Part shown: positions 43,527-50,878 of the stretch, one piece after another
Numbering within the stretch: the stretch's first letter is position 1
Layout of the letters: every line of letters begins with the position of its first letter
DNA from: Coprococcus_C hominis
GTDB lineage: Bacteria > Bacillota > Clostridia > Lachnospirales > Lachnospiraceae
Assembly: GCF_020687505.1 (NCBI RefSeq)
Contig: NZ_JAJEQT010000001.1
Reading direction: 5' to 3' (one strand)
DNA: 64,000 bases
Position numbers and translations under genes: made by a program
Notes under the pieces: generated by a model
Told to the model about the DNA's origin: nothing
Databases searched by the model: none
The model's input: only the letters and a program-made list of their open reading frames with translations

Positions 43527-43874
43527 ATGGAGCATGAATGCAAGGGAACCGTACACAAAGTCGTTGCCGGAGATACGCTGTACAAATTATCAAAAATGTA
43601 TGGTGTCCGCCTGATTGATATCCTGAAAGAGAATCCATATGTCAATGTCTATAATCTGCAGCCAGGAGATGAAATCTGTATTCCGACAGAGGTGTATGAG
43701 GAAGAAGAGAGGCGTTATTATACGGCGAAGGTTGGAGAGACACTAGGAAGCTTAGTCGGGGAATTTGATACGGATATTGCGGATCTGATGCAGTATAACC
43801 GGGAGCTTTACGATCTGCGGGTGCCACTTGGAACAATCATCCGGATTCCGCCGGAGAAAGAAAAACAGTCATAG
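43527..43874 (+). CDS. Double LysM-domain protein
   Basis: The product has 115 residues from the ATG at 43527, 8 bases after GGAGA; an ATG at 43506 is also in frame with little upstream. Two LysM repeats: HKVVAGDTLYKLSKMYGVRL through QPGDEICIP, and YTAKVGETLGSLVGEFDTDI through VPLGTIIRIPP. There is no signal peptide. Non-secreted LysM proteins of this kind in Clostridia may act in the spore coat or forespore; the site of action is not shown by the sequence. Confidence 0.85.
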   Translation: MEHECKGTVHKVVAGDTLYKLSKMYGVRLIDILKENPYVNVYNLQPGDEICIPTEVYEEEERRYYTAKVGETLGSLVGEFDTDIADLMQYNRELYDLRVPLGTIIRIPPEKEKQS

Positions 43875-43914
43875 AAACAGATTGGTGAAAATGGGATAGA
43901 AGTGTATGAGAAAA

Positions 43915-43960
43915 GTGATTGCCACAGACGGAGAATCCGCGCGTGGCGATTGCTTTTTTT
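43915..43960 (+). terminator. Terminator after the LysM gene
   Basis: GTGATTGCCAC and GTGGCGATTGC pair over 11 bp with three G-T pairs and a 17-base loop, followed by seven T. Confidence 0.7.
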
Positions 43961-43978
43961 ATGTATATAGGGTATAAT
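43950..43978 (+). promoter_or_regulatory. Promoter of the rhomboid-like operon
   Basis: TTGCTT at 43950-43955 and TATAAT at 43973-43978, 17 bases apart. The -35 box is part of the preceding terminator. Confidence 0.6.
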
Positions 43979-44018
43979 ATCGAATTGATATGCAAAGTGA
44001 AAGTGAGGAAAATTTAAT

Positions 44019-44930
44019 TTGAGTTTTTTTGTGAAGTTAGAGAAAAAATTTGGTAAATTTGCAATTCGAAATCTCCCGATCAAGATCGCAGTTGTGATGG
44101 CAATCTCATATATATTATGGGCGTTTGTACCATCATTTGCATACAAGCTTGTTTTTTCCCCGTATGCGATTATGGAACAGCACCAGTTCTGGAGGCTATT
44201 CACATGGGTATTTTCACCACCGGGAGATCTGGATTTTGTTGGGATACTGATGATCTTTATTTTGGTTCTGTTTGGACAGCAGATTGAACAGGCAATGGGA
44301 ACGTTTATGTTTAATCTGTATATATTGGGGGCATGGTTCTGGAATACAGTGATTATGCTTGGTATCAGTATCTATTACTATGCGTCCGGTTCCATTCTTG
44401 GAATGATGGATGTGGGAATTCTGGCAATGTATTTCTTTGACTATGGGTTGTTTTTGGCATTTGCACTGATGTATTCGGATGCGCGTGTGCTGTTTATGTT
44501 CTTCATTCCGATCCGCGCGGTCTGGATTGCGGTCATTGATATGGGGCTGATGGCATTTGAGTTTATGCGGACAACCGCGTTGAACCGTGGTTCCATCATT
44601 GCGTATCTGGTGAATTTCTTCATCTTTTACCTGATCATGGGACGGGGTGTTGGCATGCGGAGCTCGAACAGCAAGGCGGCAGCGAAACGAAGGAAACGGG
44701 ATTACGACCGTCGTGTGGAGAATCTGTCCCGCCAGGTAAATGGGGAGGCAGACCGGCGTCACAAGGCACAGCAGATGGGATATCCATCGAACATCACGAA
44801 GCACAAATGTGCAATCTGTGGAAGAACGGAGCGGGATGGCGATGATCTGGAGTTTCGGTTCTGCTCAAAATGTAACGGAAATTATGAGTATTGTAACGAA
44901 CATTTATTTACGCATGAGCATGTGAAATAG
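44019..44930 (+). CDS. Rhomboid-like membrane protein with C-terminal zinc finger
   Basis: The product has 303 residues from a TTG at 44019 (GTGAGGAA upstream). About six TM helices lie between 20 and 205. The segment EQHQFWRLFTWVFSPPGDLD matches the start of rhomboid cores (FWRLxT), and the layout recalls rhomboids and derlins. The protease Ser motif GxSG is replaced by SGSILGMMDV and no matching His is clear, so it is likely a non-catalytic pseudoprotease. From about 225 a basic coiled stretch (KAAAKRRKRDYDRRVENLSR) leads to a zinc-binding end: CAICGRTERD, CSKCNGNYEYCNEH and a terminal HEH. It may hold membrane clients for degradation or insertion; this is inference. Confidence 0.7.
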   Translation: MSFFVKLEKKFGKFAIRNLPIKIAVVMAISYILWAFVPSFAYKLVFSPYAIMEQHQFWRLFTWVFSPPGDLDFVGILMIFILVLFGQQIEQAMGTFMFNLYILGAWFWNTVIMLGISIYYYASGSILGMMDVGILAMYFFDYGLFLAFALMYSDARVLFMFFIPIRAVWIAVIDMGLMAFEFMRTTALNRGSIIAYLVNFFIFYLIMGRGVGMRSSNSKAAAKRRKRDYDRRVENLSRQVNGEADRRHKAQQMGYPSNITKHKCAICGRTERDGDDLEFRFCSKCNGNYEYCNEHLFTHEHVK

Positions 44931-44942
44931 GAGACTGATATA

Positions 44943-46346
44943 ATGATAGCAACATGTAAGAAATTAGTGACAGATATACAGAGAGACAAAGACTTAGACA
45001 AGAAACTTCCAGAATATGCAGAACTGCTTGGAAGACAGTATAACTGCTATGCGACTGTAAAAGGAAGCATGAATTATTACACGATGAAGGAAGTCTGTGA
45101 TGAGCAGGATGACAAGAACACGGATGTCTGCAAATATTTTGCACTTCTGACAGGCTTGTTAGACCGTCATCTGGTTAAGCGCGAGGCAGTGGACGAAGAT
45201 TCTATGGAAGCAATCGCACAGCTTCGTAGCAATGTAGAATATAAGATGCATATTCTGACCGCTTACACGGATGCATATGAGATTTATGAGTATGTGTTAA
45301 ACCGTGTGGAGGCTGCCGTGCGTGATGAAGTGGCACCGGTTGATGCAAAAGGGCTTTCTGAGAAGATGTTTGCCTATGTATTTGCAGAGAATGATACGGT
45401 TGTTATAAACAGTAAATTACAGCTTCTGATGGCGCAGCTTCCGGTTCGTATGACGAAGAATAAGTTTTATGATATTGTCAATTCAACACTCAATATCTAT
45501 GAGGAGGGCGAGACAACCTCTGTGGATGAGTTTGTTGATATGCTGCGCAGTGCAGTGCTTTTGAAGAAGCCAAAGGGATTTGAGACGGAGTATCCATTTT
45601 TATATCATGTTTATACCGATCTTGCAGAGGCTGATTATGCGGCACTCACGCTGCCGGAGTTTGAAGATTTGACGAAGCGTCTGAATCAGGCTGCGACGAT
45701 CATCAACAACGAAGTGTCAGCGTTTATGCTGTTACAGGAAGTCATAAATGATGTGTATACGATCCTACTTACGATTGATGCAGCATATGAGAAGAACGAA
45801 GAAGATGTACCGGGGTATGCAGCAGCACTTCGCATTATCAAGGCGTGTGTAAAGGCAGAGACGATCGATCAGTTACCGGATGAGGTGATGGATGAGTTTT
45901 TCACAATCGAAGGTGTGCAGGAGCGCGTGTATGAATCTATCGTGATATTGGAAGCAGTGCTGGATGAGATTCGCGTTGGAAAAGCCGAGCAGATTGAAAG
46001 CCTTGCACTGACAGAGACATTTGACCGTCTGGATAAGGTAAGCAAGCTGCTTTCTACAAGCTTGTTTATTGATCTTGACAAGGTTTCTAGAAAGACAGAA
46101 ACCGCAGATCATGCGTATATCACAGCAAAGAAGGAAGCACTTGTAAAGGAACTTGGCGATTTGTTTTCGAGTGTGAAGAGACCGGTTTACCGTAGTATGA
46201 TGTGTAAGCTTCTTGCTGCAATGCCGATCTTCATGAATACACAACAGGAGATCCGGGATTATTTTGATTATGTAATTGAGAATTGTAAGGATGACAGCGA
46301 ACTTATGGCATGTAATAAGCTGATTTCAGAGATGATAGAGGAGTAA
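44943..46346 (+). CDS. Unknown all-helical protein
   Basis: The product has 467 residues and no signal, TM or known motif. The N-terminus MIATCKKLVTDIQRDKDLDK is followed by long amphipathic helices throughout, with repeated AL-, EAV- and acidic heptad-like stretches, and an end reading YFDYVIENCKDDSELMACNK. It lies 12 bases after the rhomboid-like gene and 2 bases before the next, so the three are probably one transcript. I do not recognise a family; a scaffold or regulatory role is a guess. Confidence 0.6.
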   Translation: MIATCKKLVTDIQRDKDLDKKLPEYAELLGRQYNCYATVKGSMNYYTMKEVCDEQDDKNTDVCKYFALLTGLLDRHLVKREAVDEDSMEAIAQLRSNVEYKMHILTAYTDAYEIYEYVLNRVEAAVRDEVAPVDAKGLSEKMFAYVFAENDTVVINSKLQLLMAQLPVRMTKNKFYDIVNSTLNIYEEGETTSVDEFVDMLRSAVLLKKPKGFETEYPFLYHVYTDLAEADYAALTLPEFEDLTKRLNQAATIINNEVSAFMLLQEVINDVYTILLTIDAAYEKNEEDVPGYAAALRIIKACVKAETIDQLPDEVMDEFFTIEGVQERVYESIVILEAVLDEIRVGKAEQIESLALTETFDRLDKVSKLLSTSLFIDLDKVSRKTETADHAYITAKKEALVKELGDLFSSVKRPVYRSMMCKLLAAMPIFMNTQQEIRDYFDYVIENCKDDSELMACNKLISEMIEE

Positions 46347-46348
46347 TC

Positions 46349-46663
46349 GTGATTTTTGCTGATAAATGTTATACATACAATCTTACAGAGCGAAAACAGG
46401 CACGGATCAGGAAAAGGATCAGGCGGCATAAGCCTGTCAGGAATCTGTATGTGATCGTGTTGCCGTTATTGCAGGATGGATTGCTGGAGATTTATCCATA
46501 TAATCAGTTGTTACAAAAACCATACAGGAAGATAGATTCCCGGATACGGGTTGTCGGCTTTGCAAGAGGCAAAGAAGTGGCAGAACAGCTCGTATTGCAG
46601 ATCATACAGGATATGTATGATGAAACCGGGGAAGAATGGAAGGTAGAGGATTTTTTCTTTTGA
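46349..46663 (+). CDS. Unknown small basic protein
   Basis: The product has 104 residues from a GTG that lies two bases after the previous stop, with ATAGAGGAG upstream. It is rich in Arg/Lys at its N-terminal half (ERKQARIRKRIRRHKPVRNL), then hydrophobic strands (YVIVLPLLQDGLLEIYPYNQ) and a C-terminal helix. No known domain. The basic part could bind RNA or lipid. Translational coupling to the upstream helical protein suggests that they work together. Confidence 0.6.
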   Translation: MIFADKCYTYNLTERKQARIRKRIRRHKPVRNLYVIVLPLLQDGLLEIYPYNQLLQKPYRKIDSRIRVVGFARGKEVAEQLVLQIIQDMYDETGEEWKVEDFFF

Positions 46664-46701
46664 TTGAAGTGAAAGAACCACAGGTAGGAGTAAGGTAAGG
46701 A

Positions 46702-47796
46702 ATGCTGCATGTATTGTTACTTATTTTAAAAATAATCGGATGGATCCTCCTTGGTATCATAGGATTGCTTCTCTTGCTTGTGATGCTGATTTTATTTTGC
46801 CCGATCCGGTATCAGGCAGATATCTCGTATCAGGGTGGGAAGACATTACAGGCAAAAGCAAAGGTACGGTATCTGATCTTAAGTGTCCGGGTGTTGTATG
46901 ACCAGAGCCGGGAGAAGGATAAACTGAAACAGGAGATACGGCTGTTATGGTTTAGGCTTGGAAAGAAGAAGGCAGAAGAAGCAGAGCGTGAGGTGGAACA
47001 TCTCGCTGATGAGGGATTCGACGACGCGTGGGATGATATCGACGTGGATGAGGACGATGATGCAATCTGTGAGAAGCCGGTAAAGCGAAAGGATAGTATA
47101 GAAAATAGTTCACAGAAGATAATAAGTGAATCGGAGAAAACGGATGAGTCAGATGGGACTATTACAGAGATTCCGACGATACCACTTCCAGAGACAGACA
47201 TAAATGAGGATGATATAGAAACAAAGACAGAGGAAGCACCAGAGCATGAAATCTTTGATCTGGACGAACCGGACGATCTGTCGGAAGAAGAAAAGAAGCA
47301 ATCGGGCAGATTGAAGATATTGTGCCGGAAGGTGTGGGAGAAGATTAAGAAAGTCTGGACATTTGTGATAAATCACACACCAGGAAAGGTCGCAGAGCGT
47401 GTGACTGACAAGATCGAGAAAAAGACAGCGACTGCGAAGAAAAAGCTCCGGCGATTGCAGAAGTTCTGGAATCTGTCGTGTACGGTAAAGACACGTGAAT
47501 ATCTGAAAAAATATATTCCGCGGACATTGAAACATATTTTGCCACGCAAGGTAAAGGGCTATGTGCATTACGGCATGGATGAGCCATACAAGACCGGGCA
47601 GGTGACCGGATATTTGAGCTTACTGCCGTTTGTATATCAAAAAGGGCTGTCAATGCAGCCGGATTTTGAACAGAAGGTGTTGGAACTGGATGTGAAGCTG
47701 AAAGGCCGAATCCGGCTTGGATATCTGCTCCGGATTGTCTTGAATATCAATATCTGGAGGACACTAAAAGTTGCAAAGAAAGTAATGAATCAGTAA
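46702..47796 (+). CDS. DUF2953 (YtfI-like) protein
   Basis: The product has 364 residues. One N-terminal TM (about 5-32) precedes LFCPIRYQADISYQGGKTLQ, typical of the DUF2953 start. An acidic low-complexity region (about 95-205) follows, then a Lys-rich part and the conserved end: GYVHYGMDEPYKTGQVTGYL, MQPDFEQKVLELDVKLKGRI and RLGYLLRIVLNINIWRTLKV. In Bacillus the homologue ytfI is next to ytfJ (gerW), and the same pairing holds here. It is likely a membrane or spore-envelope protein made in sporulation. Confidence 0.8.
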   Translation: MLHVLLLILKIIGWILLGIIGLLLLLVMLILFCPIRYQADISYQGGKTLQAKAKVRYLILSVRVLYDQSREKDKLKQEIRLLWFRLGKKKAEEAEREVEHLADEGFDDAWDDIDVDEDDDAICEKPVKRKDSIENSSQKIISESEKTDESDGTITEIPTIPLPETDINEDDIETKTEEAPEHEIFDLDEPDDLSEEEKKQSGRLKILCRKVWEKIKKVWTFVINHTPGKVAERVTDKIEKKTATAKKKLRRLQKFWNLSCTVKTREYLKKYIPRTLKHILPRKVKGYVHYGMDEPYKTGQVTGYLSLLPFVYQKGLSMQPDFEQKVLELDVKLKGRIRLGYLLRIVLNINIWRTLKVAKKVMNQ

Positions 47797-47825
47797 GATA
47801 ATATAGAAATTGGAGGTAATGAGTG

Positions 47826-48233
47826 ATGGCAAATGATTTTAATCAGACAGTTGGTTCTTTATTTCAGGGGATGGATTCCCTGCTTACAACGAAGACAGTT
47901 GTTGGCGAGCCAACGAAGGTAGGCGATACAATTATTTTACCATTGGTGGATGTGAATTTTGGTGTAGCTGCCGGTGCATTTGGCAAAAACGGCGGTTCCA
48001 ACTCTGCTGGAGGCGGAATGGGCGGTAAGATGTCTCCAACTGCGGTACTTGTGATCCAGAACGGACATGCGAAGATGATTCCAGTCAAGCAGGGTGACAC
48101 GGTAAGCAAGGTGATCGACATGATTCCAGAGGTTGTCGATAAGATTGCAACAGCCATGGGTAAGAAAGCAGATGTGGATATTGACAGCCCAGAAATCAAA
48201 GAAGCGATTGATCAGGCAAGTGAGAATAACTAG
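47826..48233 (+). CDS. gerW: GerW (YtfJ) family sporulation protein
   Basis: The product has 135 residues; the ATG at 47826 lies 9 bases after GGAGG. Family blocks are TVVGEPTKVGDTIILPLVDV, NFGVAAGAFG, then a Gly/Ser-rich loop (NGGSNSAGGGMGGKMSPTAV) and the strand LVIQNGHAKMIPVKQG. YtfJ/GerW is needed for proper GerA-type germination in Bacillus and is a forespore protein. It follows the DUF2953 gene by 26-29 bases. Confidence 0.92.
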   Translation: MANDFNQTVGSLFQGMDSLLTTKTVVGEPTKVGDTIILPLVDVNFGVAAGAFGKNGGSNSAGGGMGGKMSPTAVLVIQNGHAKMIPVKQGDTVSKVIDMIPEVVDKIATAMGKKADVDIDSPEIKEAIDQASENN

Positions 48234-48310
48234 GATTTGAACGAAATTACGTCTTTTCACTCCGTTTGTCTCATAGTATGTAGTAGAACAAATATGATGA
48301 AGAGGCGGCA

Positions 48311-48451
48311 TTGAAGGCATTATTTGGATATTCGATTTTATTTATGGCGATTGGCATGATACTTTCGTATTTTGTCAGTGGGTTTTGCGAGTTTGTTTTA
48401 GTGACGGCAATGCTTATCTTAGCGTATGTATTGCTGTGCTTTGATTGTTAA
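48311..48451 (+). CDS. Hydrophobic 46-residue membrane peptide
   Basis: A TTG at 48311, 6-7 bases after AGAGGCGGCA-type sequence, opens a frame to the TAA at 48449-48451. It reads LKALFGYSILFMAIGMILSY, then FVSGFCEFVLVTAMLILAYV and LLCFDC: two TM helices joined by a short turn, with Cys residues near the turn and the end. The frame is clean and lies 12 bases before the next gene's GTG. Short membrane peptides of this shape occur beside sporulation genes in Clostridia. The start is not certain. Confidence 0.55.
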   Translation: MKALFGYSILFMAIGMILSYFVSGFCEFVLVTAMLILAYVLLCFDC

Positions 48452-48463
48452 CAGGAGGCGCAA

Positions 48464-49450
48464 GTGGCAGAAGAAAAACAGAAGGCGTTGATTGAACTTC
48501 TGAGAGGACATAAGGTATATTTACAGACACATAATTTCCCGGACCCGGATGCGATATCGAGTGCATTTGGCTTGAAGCGATATCTGGAATATTATGGAAT
48601 TACATCGACCATCTGTTATGTCGGCAGTATTGACCGGTTTAATACAAGAAAGATGATGGATACGTTTGGCATCGAGATTTATTCGTATGATGACATCCCG
48701 GACATGCAGGCGGAGGACTATATCGTGCATGTCGATTGTCAGAAACCGAATGCAAATACGACAGATCTTCTGGGCAATGAGGTGGCATGTGTCGATCATC
48801 ATCCGGTGTTTGTGAAGACAGAGGATTACAAGTTCGAGGATATCCGTATTGTTGGTGCCTGTGCCAGCATTGTTGCGTCGTATTTTCAGACAAGCGGTGT
48901 GCCGATGGATGAGGATGTTGCGACCGCACTTGCTTATGGAATCAAGATGGATACGGCAGATTTTGTGCGTGGAACAACCGCGTTTGATATGGATATGATG
49001 GCATATCTGTTCGATTATATCAGTACGGAAAAACTGAACAGTATGTATAATTCCACGATAGAATTTCAGGATCTGAAGGCGTATGGTGCGGCAATCGAGC
49101 ATATCGAAGTGTTTGATTATGTTGGATTCACCTACATTCCATTTGAGTGCCCGAATTCCCTTGTTGCGATCATATCGGATTTTATTTTGTCCTTGGATGT
49201 GGTCGATGTAGCCGTTGTCTACTCTATCAATTCGGATGGCATTAAATTCTCTGTGCGCAGTGAGCGGGCAGATGTGGATGCAGGAAAACTAATCTATCAG
49301 GCGTTGGATGGAATTGGTTCCGGTGGTGGACATGCTGCGATGGCAGGTGGATTTGTCAGCCATGAAGCACTGAATAAGATCGGCAGAGATTATGACCGGA
49401 AATTAAAGGAATTATTTATGAAAACGATTCGTAAGAATAGAGGTGTGTAA
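48464..49450 (+). CDS. nrnA: DHH-family phosphoesterase, NrnA-like
   Basis: The product has 328 residues from a GTG with ACAGGAGGCGCAA upstream. The DHH domain holds metal motifs NFPDPDAISSAFGLKRYL, HVDCQKPN and VDHHPV; the C-terminal DHHA1 domain has GIGSGGGHAAMAGGF. Such enzymes degrade short RNA (nano-RNA), pAp or cyclic dinucleotide products. The first motif reads NFPDPD rather than the usual HxxPDGD, so the leading His is replaced by Asn, and specificity may differ. It lies directly before relQ, whose alarmone product also concerns nucleotide signalling. Confidence 0.85.
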   Translation: MAEEKQKALIELLRGHKVYLQTHNFPDPDAISSAFGLKRYLEYYGITSTICYVGSIDRFNTRKMMDTFGIEIYSYDDIPDMQAEDYIVHVDCQKPNANTTDLLGNEVACVDHHPVFVKTEDYKFEDIRIVGACASIVASYFQTSGVPMDEDVATALAYGIKMDTADFVRGTTAFDMDMMAYLFDYISTEKLNSMYNSTIEFQDLKAYGAAIEHIEVFDYVGFTYIPFECPNSLVAIISDFILSLDVVDVAVVYSINSDGIKFSVRSERADVDAGKLIYQALDGIGSGGGHAAMAGGFVSHEALNKIGRDYDRKLKELFMKTIRKNRGV

Positions 49451-49451
49451 C

Positions 49452-50117
49452 ATGAACGGGAGTACAGATATGAGTATGGAGCTTCTGATGAACTCCGACA
49501 ACCCGGAAAAGGTGCTGCAGACGATGCAGCCATTTATAGAATCTATGATGCACTATGAGTGTGCGTTGATGGAGATTGAGACAAAGCTGAAGGTGTTGAA
49601 TACTGAGTTTGCATCACAGTATAATCGAAATCCGTTTGAGTCAATCCGGTGCAGATTGAAAAAACCACTCAGCATCGTGGAGAAGATGAAACGAAAAGGT
49701 CTGGAAATCTCGATAGAAAATATCGAGGAGAACCTGACGGATATCGCAGGTGTACGTGTGATCTGTTCGTTCCCGGAGGATATATATACGGTATCAGAGC
49801 TTTTGACAAAACAGGACGATATCCGGGTTGTATGTGTGAAGGATTACATACGGAATCCAAAGCCAAACGGATACCGAAGTCTGCATCTGATTGTGGAGAT
49901 TCCGATTTTCTTGTCAAATGAGAAAAAATATATGAAAGTCGAAGTGCAGTTTCGGACAATCGCGATGGATTTCTGGGCGAGTCTTGATCATAAGCTCAAG
50001 TATAAGAAGGACAATCTGAAGCATCCGGAGATTATTGCGAAGGAGTTAAAAAAGTGCGCGGATACGATTACGGCGATGGACTACAAGATGCAGGAGATCC
50101 GGAGTCTGCTGGAATAA
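49452..50117 (+). CDS. relQ: Small alarmone synthetase (RelQ-like)
   Basis: This is a protein of about 221 residues with the ATG at 49452, 8 bases after AGAGG. The synthetase-only RelA/SpoT domain has RLKKPLSIVEKMKRKGLEIS, DIAGVRVICSFPEDIY, DYIRNPKPNGYRSLHLIVEI and VEVQFRTIAMDFWASLDHKL, the last with the conserved E-V-Q-x-R and W/H residues. It makes ppGpp or pppGpp from GTP/GDP and ATP. There is no hydrolase domain and no regulatory C-terminus, as usual for RelQ/RelP. Confidence 0.93.
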   Translation: MNGSTDMSMELLMNSDNPEKVLQTMQPFIESMMHYECALMEIETKLKVLNTEFASQYNRNPFESIRCRLKKPLSIVEKMKRKGLEISIENIEENLTDIAGVRVICSFPEDIYTVSELLTKQDDIRVVCVKDYIRNPKPNGYRSLHLIVEIPIFLSNEKKYMKVEVQFRTIAMDFWASLDHKLKYKKDNLKHPEIIAKELKKCADTITAMDYKMQEIRSLLE

Positions 50118-50171
50118 CGGAATGATTGTATTTTGATTTACCTGAATAGATAAAAAAACAGGAGGCAGAAA

Positions 50172-50738
50172 ATGGCAAAACAGGTTTGGAAACCGGGAAA
50201 TATGTTGTATCCGGTACCGGCGGTTATGGTGACAACCGGTGATGGAAATGGAATCGATGACATTATCACGATCGCATGGACGGGAACCATCAATTCCGAT
50301 CCACCGATGGTATCGATCTCTGTACGAAAGTCAAGATATTCACATGAATTACTTACGAAAAACGGAGAGTTCGTCATCAATTTAGTGACGAAGGATCTGT
50401 GCTATGCGATGGATTATTGTGGTGTGAAATCAGGCAGAGATGTAGATAAATTCGCGGAGATGAAGATGACGAAGGGCAAGGCACAGACAGTGTCGGTACC
50501 TGTCATTGAAGAAAGCCCGGTCAATATTGAGTGTAAGGTCACACAGGTAATTGAGCTTGGCTCCCATGATATGTTCTTAGCTGAGGTAACAGCCGTACTT
50601 GCGGATGAGAAATATATGGATGAGACAGGAAAGTTTGACCTGAATAAGACAGATTTGATTGCATATTCCCACGGACAGTATTTTACGCTTGGTGATTATG
50701 TTGGCAAATTCGGATACAGTGTACAGAAAAAGAAATAA
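50172..50738 (+). CDS. Flavin reductase family protein
   Basis: The product has 188 residues. The FMN-binding split-barrel is marked by LYPVPAVMVTTGDGNGIDDI, ITIAWTGTINSDPPMVSISV, RKSRYSHELLTKNGEFVINL and the C-terminal SHGQYFTLGDYVGKFGYSV. Members bind FMN and serve as NAD(P)H-flavin reductases or flavoredoxin-like proteins in anaerobes. The start follows AACAGGAGGCAGAAA. It is followed by a long inverted repeat and looks monocistronic. Confidence 0.9.
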   Translation: MAKQVWKPGNMLYPVPAVMVTTGDGNGIDDIITIAWTGTINSDPPMVSISVRKSRYSHELLTKNGEFVINLVTKDLCYAMDYCGVKSGRDVDKFAEMKMTKGKAQTVSVPVIEESPVNIECKVTQVIELGSHDMFLAEVTAVLADEKYMDETGKFDLNKTDLIAYSHGQYFTLGDYVGKFGYSVQKKK

Positions 50739-50765
50739 GTATTGATAAATAGTGGTACCTATCAT

Positions 50766-50830
50766 AGAAAAGAACATTTGCAACGTTCACAAAAGTTTCA
50801 GACTTTGTTCGTTGACAGATGTTCTTTTCT
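50766..50830. terminator. Long inverted repeat between flavin reductase and comM
   Basis: AGAAAAGAACAT at 50766-50777 pairs perfectly with ATGTTCTTTTCT at 50819-50830; inside, CAACG/CGTTG and ACAAAAGT/ACTTTGT can extend the stem to one long hairpin. The T-rich tail (TTTATACT) suits termination of the flavin reductase gene. The right arm also carries the -35 region and spacer of the comM promoter. Confidence 0.65.
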
Positions 50831-50840
50831 TTTATACTAT
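50812..50840 (+). promoter_or_regulatory. Promoter of comM-dprA
   Basis: Perfect TTGACA at 50812-50817 and TACTAT at 50835-50840, 17 bases apart, 38 bases before the start codon. Confidence 0.75.
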
Positions 50841-50878
50841 AAACTTGGTCAGCGCCCTTGGAGAAGAAGGGAGCGAAT

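Noticed and set aside
46349..46663. Ribosomal protein-like call for the small basic protein
   Set aside because: It is basic at the N-terminal half, but no ribosomal protein motif or context is present.
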